Positions 33,993-42,435 of a stretch of 48,849 nt of DNA are shown piece after piece. The stretch's first letter is position 1, and each line of letters begins with the position of its first letter. Below the pieces are notes generated by a model, which did no database searches, was not told where the DNA came from, and saw nothing but the letters and a program-made list of their open reading frames with translations. This DNA is from Actinomycetota bacterium (GTDB lineage: Bacteria; Actinomycetota; Actinomycetes; Actinomycetales; Microbacteriaceae): NCBI GenBank assembly GCA_030838475.1, contig JAUZFP010000054.1, forward strand, positions 1 to 48,849, read 5' to 3'. The position numbers and the translations under genes are program-made.

Positions 33993-34013
33993 GGTGGTCA
34001 GCCTATTCCCCTG

Positions 34014-35093
34014 TTAGTAGCCATGGATCGAGCCGAATACGCGGAGCGCGAAGTACAGGACCGCGACGATGGCTCCCGCCGTGATCCCGCGCCGCAACCG
34101 AACCCCGCCGGGCGCGACGATGTCTGAGTAGGGGGCGCTTCGGTCATCCGCATAGTTGAGGGTCTGGTTGGTGGCCTTGTGTCCGACGACCTGCACGATG
34201 CTGGCGAGCCGCTCGTGCGTGGCCGGGTCGAGCATGTTGAACGGCTTGTGGGAGTAGATGTACAGCCGGTTGTCGACAATCTCCAGGTCGTAGCTGGCAA
34301 GGCGATCGATGAGCAGGACCATGAGGTCTGGCGTGAAGACGTAGAGCGCATCGCGTTCGTACTGGCGCGGCGCGTAGAGGGTGAAGTACCGGTCGAAGTC
34401 GCCCTCGAGCGAGAGGACCTGGCTGCGCAGAAGGCCGGGCGCGATGGACTGTCCACCGAGCCGTCGCTTGCGCTTCGCGATAGCCATCATGTGGGGCATC
34501 CGGCGATCGAGCTCGATGACGACGTAGCCGCCACGAAAGCGTGAGCTGTCCGCGACGGATGCGGCAATGCTGCGATAGTTGCCGATCTGGATTCCTCGCC
34601 CCGACTTCACCGTCATCAGGTCGGTTGCGAGTGCATTCGTGCCGAGCGAGAAGATGGCGCCGGAGTAGTGGATGTCGCGCCGCTCGAACTCGTAGGTCAT
34701 GTGGTTCAGGTTCGCGAACTCGTCGAGGCGAGCCATCCGCTTCCAGCCGGGTCCGAATCGGACGTCACGGCGAAGCACGCCGATGAAAACCCATCCGATG
34801 AGACCGAGAAAGGCGAGAACGATCCCGGCCACGACGATCGCTATCGGACCGGCCGCGGCGATGTCCGGGTCTAACGCCAGGAACACGGCAATGGCCAGTA
34901 GCACGAGGAGCGCGCCGCCGAGGAACACCAGAAGGAGGACGGATCCAGTGACGGTGCGGAGCTGGCGCCACGGGGTCCACCATGCGCGGTGGCTCTTCCG
35001 GAACTGCCGCAGGAATGGTCGCGGCACGGGCGTGAAGAACGGTGTGAAGTTGAACTGCGGCGTGACAAGGTTGGGGAGAGTCCGGACTGCCAC
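34014..35093 (-). CDS. Membrane protein of unknown function, divergent from a DUF2510 gene
   Basis: A protein of 359 aa from GTG 35093. Longer in-frame starts would run into the neighbouring promoter. Two membrane helices near residues 45-105 (GSVLLLVFLGGALLVLLAIA; a second ending in LAFLGLIGWVFIGVL) precede a soluble domain of about 230 residues rich in charged beta/alpha segments (WKRMARLDEFANLNH, GYVVIELDRRMPHMM, FDRYFTLYAPRQYERDALYV). One C-terminal helix (GAIVAVLYFALRVFG) follows. The YERDALYV-plus-membrane layout resembles DUF3137-like proteins, but I do not claim that family. It shares a 122-bp divergent gap with the DUF2510 gene at 35216. Confidence 0.7.
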   Translation of the reverse strand: MAVRTLPNLVTPQFNFTPFFTPVPRPFLRQFRKSHRAWWTPWRQLRTVTGSVLLLVFLGGALLVLLAIAVFLALDPDIAAAGPIAIVVAGIVLAFLGLIGWVFIGVLRRDVRFGPGWKRMARLDEFANLNHMTYEFERRDIHYSGAIFSLGTNALATDLMTVKSGRGIQIGNYRSIAASVADSSRFRGGYVVIELDRRMPHMMAIAKRKRRLGGQSIAPGLLRSQVLSLEGDFDRYFTLYAPRQYERDALYVFTPDLMVLLIDRLASYDLEIVDNRLYIYSHKPFNMLDPATHERLASIVQVVGHKATNQTLNYADDRSAPYSDIVAPGGVRLRRGITAGAIVAVLYFALRVFGSIHGY

Positions 35094-35215
35094 GGTTCGA
35101 GTCTCTCTGTTTAGACCGTGCGGTGCACTCCCCCGTTTGGGCGTCGCCCCGTGAACGGGGGCGAGCGCGAGAACTGAGCAATTCTGTAGCGTGCAGTGTG
35201 GGGGCGAGCACTCCC

Positions 35216-36343
35216 ATGGAATCCGCACGGGGGCACGAAATTACCATCGAACAGTCCACTACTCCGGCTGGTTGGTACAACGACCCTGCAGGATCCAGCG
35301 CCAAACGCTGGTGGGATGGCGTCCAGTGGACAGCCCACATGCAGGCAGCCACCCCGCCTGCCCCGCCACAGCCGCAGGTTCAGGCACAGCCGCAGGTTCC
35401 AGCGCAGCCGCAGTTCCGGCCGCAGCAGTCCGCGATGGTTATCCACCAGCCCCAGCAGATCGATCCGCAGCGCGTCGACCCGTATGCGGCATCCAATCCG
35501 TACGGTCTTCCCCCCGTGCAGGAGCGTCCGTACGTTCCCATGCAGAGCACGACGCTTCCACCGGTGCCGATGGGCCAGGTGCACGCGGCAAGCAACAAGG
35601 CGGCCGTTGGTTCGGTGGTTGTCGGAGCGATCGCGTTCTGCCTCTCCCTGGTCGGCTTTTTCCCGGGTTCCCCGGTCTTCTACTACTCGGCCGGTGGCGT
35701 CATCGCGATCATCGGTGGAGTGCGAGCTCTCCGTCTTCACCGCAGCGGCTACGGCTCGTCGCCGGTCGCTCCGATTGCCGCGATAATCCTCGGTTCGCTC
35801 GCCGTACTCTTCATGGTCATAGGGATTGCCATTCACACGACGGCAAATGTCGGCCCGACCAACAACGGAGTCGGGGCTCAGGTGCAGACCGACACGGGAA
35901 CAGGTTCCGGCACGCAGAATAATTCGGCGGCCGGGACCCTGCCAGACCCGCCGACGTTTGCGTCCGATAGCCAGCTCACGACTTACGAGACCTCCGTTAG
36001 CTGGATTACGTCGGGGGTCTACGAGGAATACAGCAGCGGCCAGGTCGTTGCGGCGGACATGAATTGGCCCACGAGCGTACAGGTGGGCGCGGACGGCAAG
36101 GTGCTCTTGCCCGATGGTGGCACGGCGGCAGTTATTCCCGCTGGCGAGGTAGCCAACATCGTCGTTTCCGACGACCGCAAGTACTTCGTGGTTTTCGTTT
36201 CCGGCGGCCCAAAGAACGAGACAGCGATCTACGACTCAAAGTCAAACTCGTACACGTGGGTCTGCGCCGCGGGCGCACCCTCGTCGTGTCCGGCAGGCGG
36301 CGTGGACCCAAACGTTGGCGGTACGAGCGGTTCGAATAGCTAG
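35216..36343 (+). CDS. DUF2510-domain membrane protein with Pro/Gln-rich linker
   Basis: A protein of 375 aa from ATG 35216 (GGGGGCGAG before it). A DUF2510 domain lies at residues about 16-42 (TPAGWYNDP, RWWDGVQWTAHM). A linker of about 70 residues is rich in Pro and Gln with repeated QPQV/QPQF units. Three to four membrane helices follow (VGSVVVGAIAFCLSLVGF and after), then an outer domain ending WVCAAGAPSSC. It is paralogous to the protein at 32130-33074: same domain order and same Cys-containing C-terminus. Function unknown. An ATT at 35240 in the same context as the paralogue is a possible alternative start. Confidence 0.78.
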   Translation: MESARGHEITIEQSTTPAGWYNDPAGSSAKRWWDGVQWTAHMQAATPPAPPQPQVQAQPQVPAQPQFRPQQSAMVIHQPQQIDPQRVDPYAASNPYGLPPVQERPYVPMQSTTLPPVPMGQVHAASNKAAVGSVVVGAIAFCLSLVGFFPGSPVFYYSAGGVIAIIGGVRALRLHRSGYGSSPVAPIAAIILGSLAVLFMVIGIAIHTTANVGPTNNGVGAQVQTDTGTGSGTQNNSAAGTLPDPPTFASDSQLTTYETSVSWITSGVYEEYSSGQVVAADMNWPTSVQVGADGKVLLPDGGTAAVIPAGEVANIVVSDDRKYFVVFVSGGPKNETAIYDSKSNSYTWVCAAGAPSSCPAGGVDPNVGGTSGSNS

Positions 36344-36406
36344 CGGTTGGACCTTCGTTCGGCCAGTCTGTAATCAGAGCACGCCGTTCGAAGAGAAGAG
36401 CACTAC

Positions 36407-37354
36407 ATGGTCGAAGCAGCCGAGAATCGTGTCGCCGTCTACATCGACTTCGACAACATCGTCATCTCGAGGTACGACGAGGTGTTCGGCCGCGGCAGGT
36501 TCATGGCCGATCGGCCACGTAACGGTAAGGCTCCGAAAGCCGTCGAGAAGGCGGATCCGAACGGTCCGGAGGCGCGAGCCGTTGTGGATGTTGGCGCGAT
36601 TCTGGACTACGCGACATCCTTCGGCAGCGTGGTGATCAGTCGTGCGTTCGCGGACTGGTCCGCCCCGGCGAACTCGGTCTACTCGCGCCAGCTGGTGAAT
36701 CGCGCTGTCGACCTGACGCAGATGTTCCCGACGACCGGGTCGTACCAGAAGAACGGCGCGGACATCCGCCTCTCCGTGGATGTGGTCGAAGACATGTTCC
36801 GGCTGCCCGACATCACGCACGTCGTCATCGTTGCGGGCGACTCGGACTTCATCCCACTCGCCCAGAGCTGCAAGCGGCTCGGTCGATACGTCGTCGGCAT
36901 CGGAGTTGCTGGCGCATCCAGCAAGTCGCTCGCGGCGGCCTGCAACGAGTTCAAGTTCTACGGCGAGCTGCCAGGCGTGGTGCCCGCGGGAACCCCGCCG
37001 ACTGCCGCCAGCGAAACCGAAGCCGAGCCGGTCGCCGAGAAGAAGAGCACGAGCCGACGCGCGTCCAAACCACAGGAGGCGTCGGAGCCGGAGCCGGTCG
37101 ATCGCAACCTGTCGGCGACCGAACTGCTGGTTCGAGCGCTTCGCGTGGGGCAGTCGACGAGCGATGACGAGTGGTTGTTCAGTGGTGGCGTGAAGAGCCA
37201 GATGATGCGGATGGACCCGACATTCAATGAGAAGTCGCTGGGGTTCAAGTCGTTCTCGGATTTCGTAAAGTCGCGCGGCTCGCAGGTGGAGATCGCCAAG
37301 GGCGCGCCGGCCGGCCGCATCAAGCTGCGGGAGACCGCGACGCCCGAGTCTTAG
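36407..37354 (+). CDS. NYN-domain ribonuclease-like protein with OST-HTH/LOTUS C-terminus
   Basis: A protein of 315 aa. The N-terminal NYN (PIN-like) domain has acidic site residues Asp14, Asp16 and Asn17 in YIDFDN, then KNGADIRLSVDVV and VIVAGDSDFIPL, all metal-site motifs of the family. A Pro/Glu-rich linker (residues about 200-235) leads to a C-terminal OST-HTH/LOTUS module (ATELLVRALRVG, LGFKSFSDFVKSRG) that binds RNA in other proteins. ATG at 36407. It probably cleaves or processes RNA in the cytoplasm; target unknown. Confidence 0.88.
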   Translation: MVEAAENRVAVYIDFDNIVISRYDEVFGRGRFMADRPRNGKAPKAVEKADPNGPEARAVVDVGAILDYATSFGSVVISRAFADWSAPANSVYSRQLVNRAVDLTQMFPTTGSYQKNGADIRLSVDVVEDMFRLPDITHVVIVAGDSDFIPLAQSCKRLGRYVVGIGVAGASSKSLAAACNEFKFYGELPGVVPAGTPPTAASETEAEPVAEKKSTSRRASKPQEASEPEPVDRNLSATELLVRALRVGQSTSDDEWLFSGGVKSQMMRMDPTFNEKSLGFKSFSDFVKSRGSQVEIAKGAPAGRIKLRETATPES

Positions 37355-37362
37355 TCAGCCCA

Positions 37363-37734
37363 CTAATAGGCCGACTGCAGTCCCATCACCATCGGGAAGT
37401 GTCTGACGTTAAGCGTGAGCAGCAACGAGTCGGTCAATTGGGCCGTTGCGGCAATGATGAGGTCGGCCGCGTCGATTCCCGAATGACTGGGGCGCCACCG
37501 GCGACCAAGCTCGCCCGCAAGCAGCGCTACCGGCTCGACGACCGGGATCCAATCGATCACCGCCATCAACTCGACGGTGTCCCGTTCCTCGTCGGCGCGA
37601 AGCCCCTGCAGCAGTTCAACTCGACACACTTCGCTTGAGATCGGAGTCTCGGTGAGAGATTGTACGAGTTGTACCGCCTGAGGTCGGCCCCGGAGGTAGT
37701 CGATCAATACTGACGTGTCGAGCAGCGCTGTCAC
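37363..37734 (-). CDS. vapC: VapC-type PIN-domain toxin
   Basis: A protein of 123 aa, normal VapC length. PIN ribonuclease residues are Asp6 in LLDTSVLIDYL, Glu40 in RVELLQGL, Asp88 and Asp91 in GIDAADLIIAA, then LLTLNVRHF at the C-terminus. GTG at 37734 overlaps the antitoxin stop by four bases (GTGA), typical of toxin-antitoxin pairs. It cleaves RNA unless bound by the antitoxin. The stop lies eight bases from the end of the convergent NYN gene. Confidence 0.92.
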   Translation of the reverse strand: MTALLDTSVLIDYLRGRPQAVQLVQSLTETPISSEVCRVELLQGLRADEERDTVELMAVIDWIPVVEPVALLAGELGRRWRPSHSGIDAADLIIAATAQLTDSLLLTLNVRHFPMVMGLQSAY

Positions 37735-37997
37735 CCGAGGGACTCTAGGCGATCCGCTCCCGCACCGCGCAACCCATCAACAAACGCGGCCGAATCGTCA
37801 CCAACTTGCGCTTTGTGGGCGAACCTCTGCCCCAGTACTCGGAGTGCATCAAGTCGTTGCCCCGGACTCAACTGTGCCGCCAGGTAGCTGTCGATCGCAT
37901 CACGGATGAGCGCCGAGGCTGTCGTCGATCGCGTCTTCGCTAGAGCGCTAAGCGCGTCGTGCTGTGACTCGCTGAGATAGATCTGCGTTCGATTCAC
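37731..37997 (-). CDS. vapB: VapB-type ribbon-helix-helix antitoxin
   Basis: A protein of 88 aa from GTG 37997. A ribbon-helix-helix DNA-binding N-terminus (NRTQIYLSESQHDALSALAK, then STTASALIRDAIDSYL) and a C-terminal tail (RFAHKAQVGDDSAAFVDGLR) that would wrap the toxin. The start codon abuts the palindrome at 37999-38014, so the pair is expected to repress its own promoter. Confidence 0.88.
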   Translation of the reverse strand: MNRTQIYLSESQHDALSALAKTRSTTASALIRDAIDSYLAAQLSPGQRLDALRVLGQRFAHKAQVGDDSAAFVDGLRGAGADRLESLG

Positions 37998-37998
37998 G

Positions 37999-38014
37999 AT
38001 GTATAACTATACAT
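37999..38014. promoter_or_regulatory. Operator/promoter palindrome of the vapBC pair
   Basis: ATGTATA-AC-TATACAT, a perfect 7-2-7 inverted repeat only one base from the vapB GTG. On the minus strand it includes TATAGT, a good -10 element, which would place the transcript start at or very near the start codon (leaderless). It also lies 50 bp before the divergent decarboxylase gene. Confidence 0.75.
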
Positions 38015-38064
38015 TATCTCCGCTCATCATGGCCGGGGCGATTCCTCGCCGGTAGATTCGGGTC

Positions 38065-39447
38065 ATGGAGCTGAATCCCGACGAGTACAAGGACGTTCTC
38101 GATCGCGCGACCGCGAGGTCGATGGAGTGGATCGAGTCGATCCCCGATCGCCACGTAGCGCCGAGCGCCAACGTCGACGCAATGAAGAGGGTGTTCGGGT
38201 GGCCGCAACAGGATGACCCGATCGATCCGGTCGACGTCGTCGATGAGCTCGCCACCCTCGCCGAGCCGGGGCTGATGGCGATGCCGTCCGGTCGCTTCTT
38301 CGGTTGGGTGATCGGTGGCACCCTTCCCGCCGCGCTGGGCGCCGATGTGCTGGTGAGCTCCTGGGACCAGAACGCCGCCATGCGCTACGCCTCCCCCGCG
38401 ACGGCAGCGATCGAGGAGGTCGCCGGCGAGTGGTTGCTCGACCTGCTCGGGCTGCCGTCTGGGTCGGATGTCGGTTTCACGACCGGCGCGACCATGGGGA
38501 ATTGGACCGGCCTCGCTGCCGCGCGCGCCTACGTTCTGAACCAGGTCGGCTGGGACGTCAACACCAAGGGACTGCAGGGTGCGCCGACGGTCACCGTTCT
38601 TGCCGGCGCCGAGCGGCACGCATCCGTCGACCTCGCCCTCCGCTACCTCGGCTTCGGTCTGCCGACGATCGTCGCGGCCGATGCGGAGGGACGCATCCGG
38701 GTGGATGCGCTGCGCACCACCATGGACACGGTGGACGGTCCGGTCATCCTCTGCCTGCAGGCCGGCAACCTGCATTCTGGGGCGTTCGATCCGATGCGGG
38801 AAGCGATCGAGGTTGCGCACGAGCACGGCGCCTGGGTGCACGTCGATGGCGCGTTCGGGCTGTGGGCGGCCGCCTCGCCTTCGTTGCGTGCCCAGCTGGA
38901 TGGCGTCGAGACCGCCGACTCGTGGGCGACGGATGCGCACAAGACCCTCAACGTTCCGTACGACTGCGGCGTCGCGATCATCTCGCGCGCGGGCGTTTCG
39001 CGCGCCGCGCTCGGTGCGCAGACCAGCTACCTGATCAAGGACGGCGAGGCGTCGGACCCCTACGACGTCGCTCCGGAGATGTCGCGGCGAGCGCGGGGCG
39101 TTCCGGTGTGGGCGGCGCTGCGGCAGCTGGGTCGGTCGGGCGTCGTCGCGCTGGTCGATGGGCTTGTTGCGAATGCGCAGGCTCTGGCGTCTGGTCTCTC
39201 GGCGCTGCCCGACGTGACCGTTCTGAACGATGTGGTCTTCACCCAGGTCTCGCTCTACTTCGGTTCGGATGACCGCACCCGCGCCGTCACCGCAGCCCTC
39301 ATTGCCGACGGCGCGGTCTGGATGTCGGGTTCGAAGTGGCAGGGCCATGACATCCTGCGCATCTCCGTCAGCAACTGGTCGACGGATGCCGACGACGTCG
39401 CCTTCTCGATCGAGGCTGTCAGGCGGGCAATCGAGTCGGCGACGTAG
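38065..39447 (+). CDS. PLP-dependent group II decarboxylase / aminotransferase-like enzyme
   Basis: A protein of 460 aa, cytoplasmic, of the aromatic-L-amino-acid/glutamate decarboxylase family. Family motifs are FFGWVIGGTLPAALGADVL, GFTTGATMGNWTGLAAAR (phosphate-binding), His185 in AERHAS (stacks on the ring), Asp261 in HVDGAFG (ring N1) and Lys293 in DAHKTLNVPYDCG (Schiff base). ATG at 38065. Substrate amino acid unknown. It is divergent from vapB and shares a 67-bp gap. Confidence 0.9.
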   Translation: MELNPDEYKDVLDRATARSMEWIESIPDRHVAPSANVDAMKRVFGWPQQDDPIDPVDVVDELATLAEPGLMAMPSGRFFGWVIGGTLPAALGADVLVSSWDQNAAMRYASPATAAIEEVAGEWLLDLLGLPSGSDVGFTTGATMGNWTGLAAARAYVLNQVGWDVNTKGLQGAPTVTVLAGAERHASVDLALRYLGFGLPTIVAADAEGRIRVDALRTTMDTVDGPVILCLQAGNLHSGAFDPMREAIEVAHEHGAWVHVDGAFGLWAAASPSLRAQLDGVETADSWATDAHKTLNVPYDCGVAIISRAGVSRAALGAQTSYLIKDGEASDPYDVAPEMSRRARGVPVWAALRQLGRSGVVALVDGLVANAQALASGLSALPDVTVLNDVVFTQVSLYFGSDDRTRAVTAALIADGAVWMSGSKWQGHDILRISVSNWSTDADDVAFSIEAVRRAIESAT

Positions 39448-39546
39448 CTCGACGGTCGCAAACCCCCGCCTCTATCGAAAATCGAACCCGGGCGGTAGAG
39501 TGCTGATGGATTCTCATTGCAGCGCCAAGACCCCCGTTATGTGTCT

Positions 39547-39691
39547 GCATCCCCGTAGTGCAAACGCATCCCCCCGGATGCCAGAGGCGTTGTGAGAGCC
39601 GCCCGGTTGCGCGCGCCAGCCGGGCAGTTCGCACCGCAACCCGAAGCGCGCATAGTGCGTCACTGCACTACTGCACTACTCGCAACCCGAA
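39547..39691 (+). repeat. Repeat-rich leader of the LuxR-type regulator gene
   Basis: A gap of 264 bp (39448-39711) with paired elements. GCATCCCC occurs at 39547-39554 and 39566-39573, 19 bp apart, the second forming GCATCC-CCCC-GGATGC. CGCAACCCGAA occurs at 39635-39645 and 39681-39691, 46 bp apart. CTGCACTA is duplicated in tandem at 39663-39678. These could be activator sites (autoregulation by the downstream protein) or chance. Confidence 0.45.
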
Positions 39692-39711
39692 TTGCGTGTA
39701 GGGGGTCCCGA

Positions 39712-42435
39712 ATGCCCAACACCCGAATAGCTAGAAAACGTACGCCGCGTTCCCACCCGCGAGACAAGACCGCGGACCAACGTCCGCTCGGTCGCGCGCA
39801 GAATGGTCGCGCGCAGAGTCTTGACGAGCTTCTGGAGAGCGCAGAGACACCGGCCTCGGCGATCCTGATCGTCGGCGTGCCGGGTTCCGGACGCTCAACC
39901 CTCCTTGAGGAGTTGCGGGCGGGCGCGCCCGTACGCGCCGCCTGGGTCGCGCCCAGTCTCTTGGAGAGCCAGCGTCCGTTCGCCGGACTGTCGCTAGCCC
40001 TCAATGCAATCGGCGAACGACTGCTATCGGAGGAAGTCGACCGAATCACGGTCGCCGACCAGAGACCACACGCGGCCCTCACTGCGGCGGCGGAAGTCCT
40101 CGCCCTGCTGCGATCTCGGAAGCGAGAGGACCTCCTCCTCACAATCGACGATGCCGACCAGTTCGATCTGAGTAGCCAACTCGTGCTCAGCTACATCGCC
40201 GGTCGGCTGGGAAATACCGGCCTACGGCTCGTTCTGGTGGTGACGCCCGAATCCGCCGCAAGCACATTCGCCGGCATCCGTCGGGTCTCGGTCTCGCACC
40301 TGGACCAGGTCGAGTCGCTCGCAATGGCTCGCGACGTCGCTCTCGATGCCGATGAGCAGACGCTCGAACTGGTGTGTCGCGCGTGCGGCGGCCTGCCCGG
40401 CATGATCGCGTGGAACCTCGCCCACCTCTCCCCGGATCAGTTGCGCGGGCACGCGCCGCTGGTGTTACCGCTCTCCCCGGGACCGGATGCGCTCGGGCTC
40501 GGCGCGTGGGAGCCCGAGTCCGTGAAGATCCTTCAGCGATTCGCCGCGGCGCCGCTGTCCAGCATCGCGGCGGTGCCGGACATCCGCAACGGCAGCCGCG
40601 ACCGGTTTGAGCAGCTTGCGTCGCAGGGGGTTCTCGAGATTCGCGGACCGTATGCCTGGGTTCGGGATGGTGCTCTTCGGTCATCCCTCTACTGGACGAT
40701 GACGGGGGCGCAACGAGAAGCGCTTCACCAGCTCGCCGCCGGCCAGGAACGCGATCACAGTGCCGGTCTTTCCCTGTGGCATGCGGACCACGGGACGGAC
40801 AATCCACCGCCGAGGGTGGCCCTGCTGCGCGAGGCCGGAGTGCTGTACGAGCGGGGTTTCGTCGACGCTGGCACCGAGTTTGTCGAGCGGGCCCTGCTCC
40901 TCAACCCGGCTCCAACCGACATCCTCAAAGACCTTCTCGGTTTGTGCGATCGGCTGACCGTGCTTTCGGAGTTCGGACTCGCGCGACGCTATCTGGGGGT
41001 CTGTCGACGGGCCGCGACCAAGCCGAGGCAGCTCGCGGAGTGCCTTCGTCTTGAGGTCGCGATCGCGGCACTGGCCGACGAGCACATCGACATCGGCCTC
41101 GTCGATGTCTATGCCCATCGTTATCAGGACGACAGTCCTGGCGAGAGCGCCGAGCTTCTTGCCTTCGCCGCCGTTTCGCTCGCGACCGCGGGCGATGTCG
41201 GCGCAGCGCGAATGCGCATTGACCGTGCCTACAGCATCCAACCCGCCGAACGGGTGTCGACCTCAAGCGTTCAGTACTGGGCCCGTCGCTACATCGACGG
41301 GATCGACGGTCAGGCCGAGGCGCCGGCGGCGATCGACCTCGTGGAGCCGGAAGCTCACAAGTTGCCGACGTGCGTCCAACTCGTGAGTGGTCGCGCACTC
41401 ATGGTCGAAGAACACCACGAATGGGCGCGCGAAACGTTCCGAAGCCTGGCGCTGGAGGCGCCACGTCAAGCCCGGGCGGCGTGGGCGGCACAGGTTCTTG
41501 CCCTGTCCGCGGAGAACGAGATGCGTGCCGGCAATGTCCCCGAGGCGAGTCGTGCGATCGACTCCCTCGCGGAGCTCTCGCCGGACCGTCGCGTTCGCAA
41601 CCTTCTCCTTTTCATCTGGAATGAGGCAGTCGTCCACGACATTCTCGACGTGGATTCGCTGCTCACGGAGGCGCACGATCGAGCCAGCCGCTCACACCAT
41701 CCGATTCTGCTCGCCCAACTGCTCGCACTCGAGGGCTCCGTCGCCCTCATGCGTGGCGACCTCGACCGGGCTCGCCAGCAGCTGGCACATGCCTACGAAT
41801 CGGCCCTCGAACTACGGCCCGGATTCTTCCGGATGGAGGCGAACTTCATCGAGGTTCTCGCACGACGCGGTGAGTGGGATGCCGCGCGGCGCGTTTCGAT
41901 CCGATTCGGCGAACGGGTAGCGGACCAACCCTCTCGCTGGGGCGAAATCGCCCTCGCCCGCTCCGCCGCGATCACGGCTCCCGATGACGAGTTGCTCGCG
42001 CGATTCACCAACGCCATCGCCGTTGCGAAGAAGCGCGATGCAAGACTGGAACTCGGTCGGGCACGACTCAGTTTCTCGATGGCACTGGACCGAATGGGGC
42101 AGGGTCAGCGCGCGAGCGACCAACGCCAGGCCGCCGAGTACGCGTTCGGCTCCGTAGGCGCGACGGGCTGGATCAGCGCTGTCCGAGAGGCCGGGCGCAC
42201 GGTCGAGATTCCACTACAGAGTTCGCTTCTGTCGACGCTCACCGACAGCGAGCTCGCGGTCCTTCGCCTCATGCACAGGGGTGTCCGGAACAAGGAAATC
42301 GCGACGGCGCTGTTCGTGTCCCTGCGCACTGTGGAGGTACGCATCACCCAGATTTACCGCAAGCTGGAAGCACGGTCGCGGTCCCACCTGCTCACTCTGC
42401 TTCCGGCCGAGCTCGATCAGATTGACTCGCTGTGA
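39712..42435 (+). CDS. Large LuxR-family ATPase transcriptional regulator (LAL type)
   Basis: A protein of 907 aa from ATG 39712 (GGGGG before it); an upstream in-frame start at 39592 would add 40 residues of unlikely composition. An AAA/STAND-type NTPase has Walker A GVPGSGRST (55-63) and Walker B LLLTIDDADQ (Asp146, Asp147). A long helical TPR-like middle region follows, then a C-terminal LuxR helix-turn-helix (LTDSELAVLRLMHRGVRNKE, RTVEVRITQIYRKL). Such proteins couple signal sensing to transcription activation. It overlaps the convergent glycosyltransferase end by 19 bp, and the polysaccharide genes downstream are plausible targets (inference). Confidence 0.88.
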   Translation: MPNTRIARKRTPRSHPRDKTADQRPLGRAQNGRAQSLDELLESAETPASAILIVGVPGSGRSTLLEELRAGAPVRAAWVAPSLLESQRPFAGLSLALNAIGERLLSEEVDRITVADQRPHAALTAAAEVLALLRSRKREDLLLTIDDADQFDLSSQLVLSYIAGRLGNTGLRLVLVVTPESAASTFAGIRRVSVSHLDQVESLAMARDVALDADEQTLELVCRACGGLPGMIAWNLAHLSPDQLRGHAPLVLPLSPGPDALGLGAWEPESVKILQRFAAAPLSSIAAVPDIRNGSRDRFEQLASQGVLEIRGPYAWVRDGALRSSLYWTMTGAQREALHQLAAGQERDHSAGLSLWHADHGTDNPPPRVALLREAGVLYERGFVDAGTEFVERALLLNPAPTDILKDLLGLCDRLTVLSEFGLARRYLGVCRRAATKPRQLAECLRLEVAIAALADEHIDIGLVDVYAHRYQDDSPGESAELLAFAAVSLATAGDVGAARMRIDRAYSIQPAERVSTSSVQYWARRYIDGIDGQAEAPAAIDLVEPEAHKLPTCVQLVSGRALMVEEHHEWARETFRSLALEAPRQARAAWAAQVLALSAENEMRAGNVPEASRAIDSLAELSPDRRVRNLLLFIWNEAVVHDILDVDSLLTEAHDRASRSHHPILLAQLLALEGSVALMRGDLDRARQQLAHAYESALELRPGFFRMEANFIEVLARRGEWDAARRVSIRFGERVADQPSRWGEIALARSAAITAPDDELLARFTNAIAVAKKRDARLELGRARLSFSMALDRMGQGQRASDQRQAAEYAFGSVGATGWISAVREAGRTVEIPLQSSLLSTLTDSELAVLRLMHRGVRNKEIATALFVSLRTVEVRITQIYRKLEARSRSHLLTLLPAELDQIDSL

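Noticed and set aside
38014-39348. Long minus-strand frame (444 codons) antisense to the PLP decarboxylase
   Set aside because: No recognisable motif; the sense gene has all PLP-site residues.
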